From Candidatus Obscuribacterales bacterium (lineage in GTDB: Bacteria > Cyanobacteriota > Vampirovibrionia > Obscuribacterales > Obscuribacteraceae): 64,000 nt of DNA. The notes under the pieces are model-generated. The model did no database searches. It was not told the DNA's origin and was given only the letters and a program-made list of their open reading frames with translations. Position numbers and translations under genes: made by a program. Below are positions 9,037 through 17,749 of this stretch, piece by piece. Location of the stretch: the NCBI GenBank assembly GCA_019745415.1, contig JAIETF010000064.1, forward strand, positions 45,992 through 109,991, written 5' to 3'. The stretch's first letter is position 1, and every line of letters starts with the position of its first letter.

Positions 9037-9852
9037 TTAAACCCTGACTGTAGGGTTGAAGAAACTGACAATCCTGCTCATCCAGGTGGGATTCTTGACT
9101 TCGAGGTCCATGATCGGAACCTCTTCACCACGAATTCTTCTGGCGATATTGCGATAGGCAAGACCGGAGCGAACATTGTCGGTGCCTGAAACAGGCTCAC
9201 CTTTGTTGGTCGAGATGATGATTTCCTCATCTTCAGGAACAACGCCCAGAAGTTTGACTGAGAGGATCTCGAGTACATCGTCGATGCTCATCATGTCATT
9301 GTTCTGAACCATGTTTGGACGATAGCGGTTCAAGACCAGACGATACTCTTTGATCTCATCTTTGCGAGCTTCTAAAAGACCGATGATGCGATCTGCATCT
9401 CTAACAGCAGACATTTCAGGAGTTGTAATCACAATTGCTTCTTCGGCGCCGGCTACGGCGTTTTGGAAGCCTTGCTCGATACCGGCAGGACTGTCCACCA
9501 GAACGAAGTCATACATACTCTTGAGTTCTTCGCAGAGCTTCTTCATTTGGTCGGCATCAACAGCCGACTTGTCCCTGGTCTGAGCCGCCGGCAACAGACT
9601 CAAGTTGGGAAGCTTTTTATCTTTGACAAGGGCCTGCCTGAGTTTGCATCGCTCTTCAACCACATCGACCAGGTTATAGACGACTCTGTTTTCCAGACCC
9701 ATCAAAATATCCAGGTTTCTCAGTCCGATATCCATATCGACAAGGGCTACCGATGCGCCGCTTGTGGCAAGGGCGACACCGATATTGGCTGAAGCCGTAG
9801 TTTTTCCGACTCCTCCCTTGCCTGAGGTGACTACGATTACTCGACCGCTCAT
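9037..9852 (-). CDS. minD: Septum site-determining ATPase MinD
   Basis: 271 residues from ATG 9852. The deviant Walker A motif GKGGVGKTTAS is at residues ~10-20. The A' strand VDMDIGLRNLD and FVLVDSPAGIE (switch region) follow, with ITTPEMSAVRDADR further on, all diagnostic of MinD. The C-terminus is an amphipathic stretch (WMSRIVSFFNPTVRV) suited to the ATP-dependent membrane anchor, though it differs in sequence from the usual E. coli-type tail. It recruits MinC to the membrane and is recycled by MinE. Downstream minE is 11 bp away and upstream minC about 84 bp. Confidence 0.97.
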   Translation of the reverse strand: MSGRVIVVTSGKGGVGKTTASANIGVALATSGASVALVDMDIGLRNLDILMGLENRVVYNLVDVVEERCKLRQALVKDKKLPNLSLLPAAQTRDKSAVDADQMKKLCEELKSMYDFVLVDSPAGIEQGFQNAVAGAEEAIVITTPEMSAVRDADRIIGLLEARKDEIKEYRLVLNRYRPNMVQNNDMMSIDDVLEILSVKLLGVVPEDEEIIISTNKGEPVSGTDNVRSGLAYRNIARRIRGEEVPIMDLEVKNPTWMSRIVSFFNPTVRV

Positions 9853-9936
9853 TTAATTTCCTCGTGTGGCTGTTACTTTGGGTTCTCTTTGCTTACTTAC
9901 TGACCAATTGAGTGTGGTGCTCAATCGCTTCGACAT

Positions 9937-10818
9937 TTAGTCAAACTTGTTTTTGGTGATTCGAATTTTGCCTTCGAAAATGCGGGCAGTTTCAGGGCCG
10001 CTGCCATTGGCGTATGTGACTCTTTTGCGATCAGGAGCCCGGGCGATTGCATGGGCGATTCTAATTTGAATGGGTTGCAAATTGAGAGCTCTGATCTCGG
10101 CTTCAATATTGCCGCCGATTCCAGCATGGGCTATGCCTCTCAGTGAACCCCAAACTGTAATATCGCCCTCGGCCATGATCTCGGCGCCTGGGTTGACATC
10201 ACCGACGATGACCAAATCGCCTTTGTGACTGACGGTCTGCCCTGACCGAAGAGTCTGCTTGATATAGAGCACCTGGGGCAGCTTTTGAATCTGACTGGCG
10301 GTATCTTCGGCGGTGCCGTCTTTACTTTCAGGCAATTTCTCTTGCAGTTCTATATCGCTCTCTTCCATAGAGTCATGTTCGAGAGAGTCATGTTCGAGTT
10401 CGACAACGCTTACCGAGCTGACTTCAACACCCTTGCCTTTTGCATTCTCAGCTTCTGCTTCAGCTTCAGGAATCTGATCTTTAGGAATTTCCAAATTGAC
10501 CTTGGGCAGATTCATTGGTTTGACATCAGAAACTTTGACACCGCACTCGGTGAAAGCAGACCTTGTCTTCTCTTCCTTTGCAAAAATTTCTTCGGGAAAA
10601 ACGCCGACTCCTTTGGCAATTGCCAAAACCTGCGCCGCTTTGTCATTGGAAAGCTTGAGAGAGCCCATGCCGAGAATGACCTTAGAGCCCTTCCAGAACT
10701 TGTTGGACGACTGCAAAGTAGAGCTGAGATGCTCTAGAGCCTCTTGCAAGTTTGAGCAGCCGCCGAGGTCAATAAAGACGCCCTGGTCGGGTTGACTGAT
10801 AATGGCAATTTTAGACAT
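9937..10818 (-). CDS. minC: Septum site-determining protein MinC
   Basis: The start chosen is ATG 10818 (MSKIAIIS...), where the N-terminal MinC domain begins; an upstream in-frame start at 10908 adds 30 residues of unlikely sequence. It encodes 293 residues. The N-terminal domain (~1-105) is followed by an acidic Glu/Ala-rich linker (~115-185) and the C-terminal beta-helix. The helix shows the repeated turns TVSHKGDLVIVGDVNPGAEI, EGDITVWGSLRG and GIGGNIEAEIRAL typical of MinC. MinC inhibits FtsZ assembly where MinD-ATP brings it to the membrane. The linker is longer than in E. coli. First gene of the min cluster. Confidence 0.93.
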   Translation of the reverse strand: MSKIAIISQPDQGVFIDLGGCSNLQEALEHLSSTLQSSNKFWKGSKVILGMGSLKLSNDKAAQVLAIAKGVGVFPEEIFAKEEKTRSAFTECGVKVSDVKPMNLPKVNLEIPKDQIPEAEAEAENAKGKGVEVSSVSVVELEHDSLEHDSMEESDIELQEKLPESKDGTAEDTASQIQKLPQVLYIKQTLRSGQTVSHKGDLVIVGDVNPGAEIMAEGDITVWGSLRGIAHAGIGGNIEAEIRALNLQPIQIRIAHAIARAPDRKRVTYANGSGPETARIFEGKIRITKNKFD

Positions 10819-11043
10819 GCGAAAAGTCCCGCCCGAAGAATTTATGCAATCAGAACTAATGTAAAGTTCCTTGGCAAATATCGTATTGTCTGGCAATCCG
10901 CACGTCAAGCCGGCTTACATACGCACCATATATGCAACCGCCATAGAAATTTATGTGAATCCAATAAGAAAACCTGACTATCTTTGCTATCTGGCTTATC
11001 TAGAGCGATACAAAGTTATTGAAATTTATCCAAGATATCTTTA

Positions 11044-12015
11044 TCAGTATTGGATGGTTTGAAACATATTGCCGATCAGCTGTCTGGCAGCTGTATGAGG
11101 ATCGACCTTACGGGTGGCTATGTCGTCGAGAACTTCTTTGACTTCATTATTTGTGCTCAAAGACTTCTTCAAATTGCGCCTGGCTATATCGGCAACTATC
11201 TCTGATAGCTCAGCTTGTATACGATCCATACGCCTTTTAGATAGCAAGCCGGCTTCGCTGAGGTGAAGCTTGTGCTTCTTGATTGCTTGCCAAAGTTCGC
11301 CTATGCCTTGACCGGTCTCGGCTATCGAAACAATTACCGGCGGATGCCAGGGCTTTTCCGCCTTACTAGAAGCCAATTCTAGAGATGCAGTAATTTCACT
11401 GGCAGACTTATTGGCACCTGGTAGGTCGCCTTTATTTACAACAAATATATCCCCTATTTCCATAATGCCTGATTTGATCGCTTGAATGTCATCGCCCGAA
11501 CCAGGCATCAAAACTAGGACGGTTGTATCGGCGGTTTGGGCAATTGCCAGCTCGGACTGTCCAACGCCGACGGTCTCAATAATAATCACCTCATAGCCAG
11601 AAGCTTCCAACATACGAATAGCATCATAGGTAGCCAGAGCGACTCCGCCTTGATGTCCTCGATTTGCCATCGACCGAATAAAGACACTTTTATCGAGTGT
11701 ATGACCTTGCATTCTTATACGGTCACCAAGTATGGCACCACCTGTGAAAGGGCTGGAAGGATCTACGGCTAATACGGCCACTTTCAAATCTTCTTTACGA
11801 CATTCGGTGATTAGAGCATCCACCAAGGTCGATTTACCAACTCCGGGTGAGCCGGTTACGCCAATAATATGAGCGCGACCAGTGTATTCAAAGAGACTGC
11901 GCACCAGCTGTGATGCTTCTTCTCCGCCATTCTCAACCACAGAAATGGCCCGAGCCAGCGCTCTTCTATTGCCCGAGAGAACTTCTTTTGATATTGCTTC
12001 CACTGTACTGTCCAA
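11044..12015 (-). CDS. meaB: MeaB/ArgK-family GTPase (methylmalonyl-CoA mutase chaperone type)
   Basis: 323 residues from TTG 12015 (start uncertain). The Walker A motif GSPGVGKSTLVDAL lies at ~56. VLAVDPSSPFTGGAILGDRIRM and FIRSMANRGHQGGVA are hallmark segments of the MeaB/ArgK/MMAA group. VIIIETVGVGQSELA is the Walker B/switch III region and VVNKGDLPGA gives guanine specificity. Members protect and reload adenosylcobalamin-dependent acyl-CoA mutases. No mutase or B12 gene lies in this window, so the partner is encoded elsewhere. A coiled-coil protein gene lies 18 bp upstream on the same strand and may be cotranscribed. Confidence 0.93.
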   Translation of the reverse strand: MDSTVEAISKEVLSGNRRALARAISVVENGGEEASQLVRSLFEYTGRAHIIGVTGSPGVGKSTLVDALITECRKEDLKVAVLAVDPSSPFTGGAILGDRIRMQGHTLDKSVFIRSMANRGHQGGVALATYDAIRMLEASGYEVIIIETVGVGQSELAIAQTADTTVLVLMPGSGDDIQAIKSGIMEIGDIFVVNKGDLPGANKSASEITASLELASSKAEKPWHPPVIVSIAETGQGIGELWQAIKKHKLHLSEAGLLSKRRMDRIQAELSEIVADIARRNLKKSLSTNNEVKEVLDDIATRKVDPHTAARQLIGNMFQTIQY

Positions 12016-12033
12016 AATTTATTTGCTACTAAA

Positions 12034-12534
12034 CTATGGGCTTTTGCCCTTGAAGGCCTTGAGCCAGCCTGGTGTTTCTTTGTTTGCTTGTTGCAGTTGA
12101 TCATCGGTATGCTGTCGGCGCTGAGCGTTCTCAGCCTCATTCAACATGACGGCAAGCAGATCTCGCTCCGATTCACGTGTCTTTAGTTGGTGTTGCAGTT
12201 CGGTGGTGGAGGCTCTAAGTTCTTCTACTTCTTGCAGTTTTTGCTCGAGCAAAGTGGCCAGGCGACCAAGTTCTTGGTGCAGCTGCTTGTTTTCTCTGCT
12301 TTTGTCGCTCAACAGCAAACCCTGGTTAGCCAATTCCGACTTAAGATCTTCGCCGTCGCGGGCCTGACGCTCCAATTCACGCAGTTGAGCCGAGAGCATC
12401 AGGTTCTTTTCCTGACTCTGCACCAAGGCTTCCTGTAGTTCCATTATCTTGGCAGCCAGACCAGCCGAATCCAAATTCTGCACCGACTGCAGAGAGGTAG
12501 AAGAACTATTTGGACTGTTCTGGCTTTCGGTCAT
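12034..12534 (-). CDS. Coiled-coil protein of unknown function
   Basis: 166 residues from ATG 12534. Residues ~25-135 are an almost continuous heptad-rich helix (LQEALVQSQEKNLMLSAQL, LEQKLQEVEELRASTTEL), with Ser/Asn-rich N-terminal 20 residues and a Pro/Gly-containing C-terminal tail. There is no signal peptide or membrane segment. It sits 18 bp upstream of meaB on the same strand. Coiled coils of this kind give no functional clue, and a structural or scaffolding role is only a guess. Confidence 0.6.
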   Translation of the reverse strand: MTESQNSPNSSSTSLQSVQNLDSAGLAAKIMELQEALVQSQEKNLMLSAQLRELERQARDGEDLKSELANQGLLLSDKSRENKQLHQELGRLATLLEQKLQEVEELRASTTELQHQLKTRESERDLLAVMLNEAENAQRRQHTDDQLQQANKETPGWLKAFKGKSP

Positions 12535-12713
12535 TTACTGGCTCGATCAGGGCACACTAATGCTTAAACAAAATACCTATCAGGTTGGCTGCAATTGTAC
12601 AGGCTTAAGGCTTATTCCAAATTAGATGCTTAAAATCGAATAAGTGCAAGAATTAGCTGTACGTTTCTTGATTTTATACGCCCTAATTACTCTTGGAAAG
12701 CCCTGAGGTCTCT

Positions 12714-13862
12714 ATGGTTGCAAAATTGGTCTACACAAAACGCATTTTCAAGCCCGAGGCCACCGAAGAAACAGTCTTTCTATTGGAAGATGGGCTGATC
12801 AAAGCCCTCTATAAAGAGGACGAAGTCCCGCCCATCTGGCAAAAGCAAGCTCAAGCTTTAGACCTGCGCCATCTGGTCGCCATACCGGGCATGATTGACC
12901 TGCAGATGAACGGCGCCCCGTTTTGCGATTTCTGGCAAGACACAAGCCCGGCAGATATAAAGAAGCTGCGATTAGAGCAAGCACGAAGGGGCGTAACCAG
13001 CTTCCTTCCCACACTAATTACCGACTCCCTGCCTGCACTAATCAAACACCGAGACTTTCTTAAGAAGCAGGGCGCCGGCAAGCCAATCAACAGTGGCAAA
13101 ATTGATCAAGCAGAGCAAGGTCTCGCTCGCATGCCGGGCATTCATCTTGAAGGTCCCTATCTTTCGCCTTTCAAACCGGGAGTGCATCCGCCCGAATGGG
13201 TGCGGTCCCTTGAGACCGCCGTCCAAGAAGGCAGTCTCGCGACTCTTGTAGACGACTCGATAAAGATGATGACTGCAGCCCTAGAAGGAGACCCCGACGG
13301 CAGTTTCCAAAGTTTTCTCCAGGCTAGAGGCGTAGCGGTTTCTCTCGGGCACACCAATGCCAGCTACGAAGAGGCCAATCGCTCTTTCGCACGCGGCGCC
13401 CGACTGCTTACCCATGCCTTTAATGCCATGGCCCCTTTATTGCACAGAAAACCCGGCGCCATTTGTGCTGCCCTGTTAGACAAAAAAGTCAGTGCCTGTT
13501 TGATCGCAGACGGACTGCACGTTCTGCCACCGGTCTGTCAGCTCATCTTTGAACTCAAAGGAGCCGACCGATTGATCTTGGTCTCTGACCGAGCCGCAAT
13601 CGGCACATCGCAGGGCGAATTGGTCGGATCATCGATTTCACTTGATGATGCCCTGCGCAACATGATTGATTGGGGAATTTGCAATCTCTCAGAGGCTGCC
13701 ATGATGGCTTCGACCAACGCCGCTAGAGCCATTTCGCTCTCAGGGCTGATAGGTACACTGGCACCTGGCTTTCATGCTGATATTGCTTTCTTGGACGATC
13801 AGCTACAGACAGCTGAAACAATGATAGGCGGTTATCTTTCTTCCGAATGTCGGCAAGTCTAG
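12714..13862 (+). CDS. nagA: N-acetylglucosamine-6-phosphate deacetylase
   Basis: 382 residues. The start chosen is ATG 12714 with GAGG five bases upstream; a TTG at 12693 is in frame but has no site. It has the amidohydrolase fold. PGMIDLQMNG (Gln/Asn in place of the HxH metal pair, as in the single-metal E. coli enzyme), HLEGPYLSPFKPG (metal Glu), SLGHTNASYE and LTHAFNAMAPLLHRKPG (metal His residues), LIADGLHV, and LVSDRAAIG with the catalytic Asp. The enzyme removes acetate from GlcNAc-6-P, feeding amino-sugar or cell-wall recycling to fructose-6-P. No nagB or transporter is adjacent. The residue after the catalytic Asp is Arg rather than Ala. Confidence 0.92.
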   Translation: MVAKLVYTKRIFKPEATEETVFLLEDGLIKALYKEDEVPPIWQKQAQALDLRHLVAIPGMIDLQMNGAPFCDFWQDTSPADIKKLRLEQARRGVTSFLPTLITDSLPALIKHRDFLKKQGAGKPINSGKIDQAEQGLARMPGIHLEGPYLSPFKPGVHPPEWVRSLETAVQEGSLATLVDDSIKMMTAALEGDPDGSFQSFLQARGVAVSLGHTNASYEEANRSFARGARLLTHAFNAMAPLLHRKPGAICAALLDKKVSACLIADGLHVLPPVCQLIFELKGADRLILVSDRAAIGTSQGELVGSSISLDDALRNMIDWGICNLSEAAMMASTNAARAISLSGLIGTLAPGFHADIAFLDDQLQTAETMIGGYLSSECRQV

Positions 13863-13882
13863 AACACTCTACTGCTAAAGAT

Positions 13883-13910
13883 AAGAAACAGTTATCACTT
13901 GGTTTCTTTT
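13883..13910 (+). terminator. Weak candidate terminator after nagA
   Basis: AAGAAAC/GTTTCTT form a seven-pair AT-rich stem with a 12-base loop 20 bp past the nagA stop. It is followed only by TT, so it is weak. Confidence 0.28.
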
Positions 13911-13999
13911 CCTGATTTGCAAATGGTCTTATACTGCCTAAGTTGCTTGAATGACCTGCTCCCTCAGCAGCTCTTTTGCGGCAGCCTGGAGAAAACCGA

Positions 14000-14650
14000 T
14001 TGAAAGCGTTGAGAAAGAAAAACAAAAGCAAAGCCAACGTCGGTCTAGCCTTCTGGACTGCAGTTATTCTGCCCTTTTGTGCCTCGGCTTTGGCTGGATG
14101 CACCCGTGCAGCCAGTGTCGAAACATTCGATCTCAATTCTTACCTAACTAGGCAAGAAGGCGTGCAGATGTATGCAGGCGAAACCAAACGCAGCCTTGAG
14201 CAAGAAGCAGAGGGCGGCAATATTGAAGCAATCGCTAAACTCGGTGTCTATAGCTTGCTTGGTTATGGCGGCAGCGCCGACCCAACACTAGCCAACAAGT
14301 ATCTGACCAAAGCAGCACTGGCAGGCAATAAGCGGGCAGAGCTCTGTCTTGGTGTGATTTATTGGCAGAAAATGAAGGGTAAACCCAAAGAAGATACTGA
14401 AGCCGTTAAGAACCGTCTGCAAGCCTACAAACTGCTATTAGAGGCAAGCAAAGGTATAGGGCAGGATGCCGAAACAGCGCGAGAGCTTGCTCTTTCAATG
14501 GAAAAAGATCTACCGCACGACAAAGAAGAAGCTATCAAAAGATTGGAAGGGCTTGAATTAATCCCTGCTGATCCTGAAAAAATTGAAAGCCAAACCGAGC
14601 CAAATAGTCCGCAGGCAAAGCCGGGCGAAAGCAGCGAAGCGACTAAATAG
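14000..14650 (+). CDS. Sel1-repeat-like lipoprotein
   Basis: 216 residues from TTG 14000, which has GGAG eight bases upstream; a TTG at 13976 is in frame. A signal sequence ends in the lipobox LAGC (Cys about residue 34), so it is probably a lipid-anchored secreted protein. Residues ~65-125 read EAEGGNIEAIAKLGVYSLLG then KYLTKAALAGNKRAELCLGVIYW, two helical hairpins of the Sel1-like/TPR type (A-x-LG-x-Y/L pattern). The C-terminal ~30 residues are Pro/Glu/Ser-rich and disordered. A scaffold role in the envelope is plausible. The next gene is convergent, 15 bp away. Confidence 0.65.
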   Translation: MKALRKKNKSKANVGLAFWTAVILPFCASALAGCTRAASVETFDLNSYLTRQEGVQMYAGETKRSLEQEAEGGNIEAIAKLGVYSLLGYGGSADPTLANKYLTKAALAGNKRAELCLGVIYWQKMKGKPKEDTEAVKNRLQAYKLLLEASKGIGQDAETARELALSMEKDLPHDKEEAIKRLEGLELIPADPEKIESQTEPNSPQAKPGESSEATK

Positions 14651-14665
14651 CTTTTCGGGCTTATT

Positions 14666-15883
14666 TTATTTGCCTTTTTTGTTGCGTGAGATGGAAAAGC
14701 CTGCTACCACGGCTCCCACCAAGGCACCACCTATGACTGTGGACATTCTGCCCCGCCACTGTTGGTCCATATAGCGCTTTACCTTTTCTTCCTTGACTTC
14801 GACAATCGATTTTTCGTAGTCACTGACGCGATCGTTGCGCACCGCATAGATTGCTTCTTCTTTGCTGAGATTACCCTTGGCCAAAAGACCATGGGCTCTG
14901 AGCGCGACTTTGGCATCATCAACTCCAATCAGACCAAGCTCTATAAAGAACCGAGCTGAACGCTCTGGATCACGCAGAAGCGCTTCATATCTCTTTTGCA
15001 CATCGGCTTGACTAAATATGCCAGACTGTTTGAGCAAGTCGACCAATCTAAGTTCACTATCAGCTACGGTCTTGGCTGCAGAATTGGCATCTTTCTTTGC
15101 CTCTTTTGCTTCTTTAGAATCACCAGTTCTTGCTTCGCCGCCCTTGACCGTCTTTTCGGCGGCCTGCTCTTCTTCAGTTTTTTTGTCTATCGCCGGTGCA
15201 ATTGTGACAGCGGTGACCGCGGCTCCGGCTTCTATTTGATCGTTTTTGCGTTCACTTTCTTTGTAAGTAGAATGGGCCCGCAAAGATTCTTCCGCTTTCA
15301 GCCAGTGCAAGAAAATCTCCTGAATTTCTTTCACACCATCGTCTCTGCCGGTCACGCCTCTAACTATGTTCTTGTGAACACTCAAGATTGAGGGAAAGAG
15401 ACTGGGTGAGAGCAAACCTTGAAGAACAAGAGTGGTGCCCAAGGGTACACCATTGTCGAAGCTTGTCTGCATGGCCTTGACCAAATCATCTTCAGAGATG
15501 ATGTTCGAATCGAGCAAAAGCTCGCCTAGACTTTCAGCAGTATCAAGCAAAGCCATCCGCTGACTTTCGGTCGTCAAAGCTTCAGCTAGCTCAACTCGGT
15601 CTTCATGCACTCTTTTTAGGGTCTCAATGCCGCCGTCAACAGAGAGAGTCCCTTCTCTGATCAATCTTTGCAGTTGCAGGGCGCCTTCCAGCACATCTTC
15701 TCTAACACAACCGCTCATGGTCAAAACCCGACCAATGGGCACAGCCAGCCTCTTCGAGACTTGTATGGCTTCGGTCATTTCGGCTGAACTAACTATAGAA
15801 GCCCCAACCAGAAGTTCGCCTACCTTAACCGACTTTCTGCTGTCTTCCTTGTCACTGGTCTTACTGGCTTCTAAAGATGTCAC
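14666..15883 (-). CDS. Protein with duplicated T2SS-E-N/MshEN-like domains and C-terminal membrane anchor
   Basis: 405 residues. The start chosen is GTG 15883 behind AGGG; a TTG at 15937 is in frame. Two halves of the N-terminal 210 residues repeat the pattern VGELLVGASIVSSAEMTEAIQ...IGRVLTMSGCV and LGELLLDSNIISEDDLVKAMQ...LGTTLVLQGLL. This is the helix-turn pattern of the N-terminal domain of GspE/PilB-type ATPases (MshEN binds c-di-GMP in some relatives). A Glu/Lys/Ala-rich linker (~240-290) and another such repeat (~295-350) follow. The C-terminus has a short glycine/valine-rich hydrophobic helix (IGGALVGAVVAGFSI) and a basic tail. There is no ATPase. Related modules occur in the genes at 24289 and 58953. 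Function unknown. Confidence 0.65.
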   Translation of the reverse strand: MTSLEASKTSDKEDSRKSVKVGELLVGASIVSSAEMTEAIQVSKRLAVPIGRVLTMSGCVREDVLEGALQLQRLIREGTLSVDGGIETLKRVHEDRVELAEALTTESQRMALLDTAESLGELLLDSNIISEDDLVKAMQTSFDNGVPLGTTLVLQGLLSPSLFPSILSVHKNIVRGVTGRDDGVKEIQEIFLHWLKAEESLRAHSTYKESERKNDQIEAGAAVTAVTIAPAIDKKTEEEQAAEKTVKGGEARTGDSKEAKEAKKDANSAAKTVADSELRLVDLLKQSGIFSQADVQKRYEALLRDPERSARFFIELGLIGVDDAKVALRAHGLLAKGNLSKEEAIYAVRNDRVSDYEKSIVEVKEEKVKRYMDQQWRGRMSTVIGGALVGAVVAGFSISRNKKGK

Positions 15884-16063
15884 TGGTCTACCCTGCTTGG
15901 AAACGCCACAGACCTGCGGTCGTCCCGCAAGCCCCAATATATGTTATGTCTGCTATTTTACAGGCAAAACCGTTCCCAAAGATATAAAAAAGAGAGACCT
16001 TGCCCCGCAGCGGGCATAACATGGGCGTAGATGAACAAATTCTAGCTCGCCTTTGGAGGGACT

Positions 16064-17098
16064 ATGTTCCGCACTTTGCCTCTTGCCGGAAAAAGCACCG
16101 CAATCACTTATGCCCTTTCACTTTTGGTGTTCTCAACCATTAACTTGAGGTCTGTCGAGGCGCAGGGGCTGATGGAATATGGCGGCTTGATGGCCATGCC
16201 TAAGAATCTGCCATCGGCCGGAACTATCAACGCCATGACCAGCCCCTACAGCAAGTTGTCCCTACCTGGAGGTGGGGCAGCAGGGTCGAGCACTGCCGGA
16301 AGCGTCATGTCGCCTGTACAAAGCATTGGTCCGGACGGCTCGATAACCATCGACCCTAAAAAAGTGAAAGAAATCTCTATCAAGGCTGAAAAATCTTACC
16401 AAACGGCTCTAAACAAGCTGAAGATTAGTAAGCCCAATGCCAAGGAGTTAAAAGAGGCGGAAGGCGCCCTGCGTGAAACAATTACGCTGCGCAATTCGGT
16501 CTGGGGCTATAGCGACCCATCTATGCCCATCTTGCTCAATCAACTTGGTTCTGTATATGAAAAACAAGGACAGACTGCCAGTGCTGAATCTTGCTATCGA
16601 AACGCTCTGGTATATCAAGCCAAGAAAAACGGCAACAGTTACGAAAGGGTACCAAGTTTGCAGAGCCTGGGCCGACTATATGAGAAGCAAGGTAAGTTGA
16701 AAGAAGCGGCGGACAACTTCAATCAGGTCGCGCAGTTGACCGATAGACAAGACGGCGAGAACAGCAATAAAGCACTGAGAGCTAGATTGGATCTAGCAAG
16801 AGTATCTTCTTTATTAGACAAAGCAGACACCGAAACACTCTTTGAGAAATGCCTCAAAACCTTTGCTGCCCTGCCCGAAACCGACCCTGGCAAGGCTGAC
16901 GGTTCTCTGGCTAAACAAATTCTCGAAAGCTATGGCGGATATCTCAATAAGAAGGGCAAAACAGCTGAGTTGAGCGCCTTGAGTGAAAAACTAGCGCCAA
17001 CAGCCGCGAAAGAACCAGGAAATAACAACGAAGCTAGCAAAGACGAGACCGTTAAAGGTGAGCAAGAGCAGAAGCAAGAAAAACCCAGCGCTAAGTAG
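16064..17098 (+). CDS. Secreted TPR protein
   Basis: 344 residues from ATG 16064 with GGAGG three to four bases upstream. The signal peptide (~1-34) ends near SVEAQG. A Gly/Ser/Pro-rich stretch follows (~35-100). Then TPR units occur at ~120-260, for example ELKEAEGALRETITLRNSVWG, LNQLGSVYEKQGQTASAESCY and LQSLGRLYEKQGKLKEAADNF, resembling kinesin-light-chain-type TPRs. The tail is Glu/Lys-rich. It is divergent from the 15883 gene and probably has its own promoter. It is an envelope protein-interaction scaffold of unknown partner. Confidence 0.7.
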   Translation: MFRTLPLAGKSTAITYALSLLVFSTINLRSVEAQGLMEYGGLMAMPKNLPSAGTINAMTSPYSKLSLPGGGAAGSSTAGSVMSPVQSIGPDGSITIDPKKVKEISIKAEKSYQTALNKLKISKPNAKELKEAEGALRETITLRNSVWGYSDPSMPILLNQLGSVYEKQGQTASAESCYRNALVYQAKKNGNSYERVPSLQSLGRLYEKQGKLKEAADNFNQVAQLTDRQDGENSNKALRARLDLARVSSLLDKADTETLFEKCLKTFAALPETDPGKADGSLAKQILESYGGYLNKKGKTAELSALSEKLAPTAAKEPGNNNEASKDETVKGEQEQKQEKPSAK

Positions 17099-17224
17099 AG
17101 TCCTAGGCAGTTCGGTATTCATTCATAGATATACTAAATTCTGAATTCTCAACCCAAAGTATTTACTGTCACTTCACAGCGCTCAAAAGTTACCTGTGTA
17201 TTCTAAGCGCAGGAGGAAAATCTT

Positions 17225-17746
17225 GTGCGCTTTATCAAAACGGTGCTATTTCTCACTTTGCCAATTGTCTGGTTCTGCAGCAATTCAGGTCCCATAGGTT
17301 TAATGTTCCTGTGGCTGAGACTCGATCAGACTTTTTTCCACTTACCGCCACCAGACAAATTTCACTTCTTCCTCAAACGCGATCTCGAGCTTCACTTTTC
17401 GAGCGAAGTCCAGTCTGCGAGGGTCGAGTATGAGCAGCTCAATATTGTCCCATCACAAGTGGGGGTGGGCTGGCCGAAATACTTCCTTTGGGTTCGAGTC
17501 TTCTCTAGAAACAAACTAGTTAACGAAGGCGCAGCCAAGGTCGCTGCCATATCCAAAGAGCAATTTTTCGTCGAAGACTTCTACTCAAAAGAGCAGCTAA
17601 TGAAATCTCCGCTTTCTCTCCGTCACAATTTTGCCTACAACTATGTTGCCGAAGTTTTTAACCGCGCTGGTATCGAAAAGAAGCGCGCAGAGGCGGCTCT
17701 AGCTGTTATGCGCCAAGATCTTCAAGATCAAGAGAAGGGCGAATAA
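17225..17746 (+). CDS. Hypothetical protein with N-terminal hydrophobic segment
   Basis: 173 residues from GTG 17225, supported by a strong AGGAGG eight bases upstream. The first ~35 residues are hydrophobic (TVLFLTLPIVWFCS, then GPIGLMFLWLRL), giving a signal anchor. The remainder is a soluble alpha/beta domain with KRDLELHFSSEVQSARVEY and a helical C-terminus rich in Glu/Lys/Ala. I recognise no family. The stop lies four bases from the stop of the convergent DUF3370 gene. Confidence 0.6.
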   Translation: MRFIKTVLFLTLPIVWFCSNSGPIGLMFLWLRLDQTFFHLPPPDKFHFFLKRDLELHFSSEVQSARVEYEQLNIVPSQVGVGWPKYFLWVRVFSRNKLVNEGAAKVAAISKEQFFVEDFYSKEQLMKSPLSLRHNFAYNYVAEVFNRAGIEKKRAEAALAVMRQDLQDQEKGE

Positions 17747-17749
17747 ACT

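Noticed and set aside
11044..12015. A B12-dependent mutase partner near meaB
   Set aside because: No mutase, epimerase or cobalamin gene or riboswitch is visible in the window.
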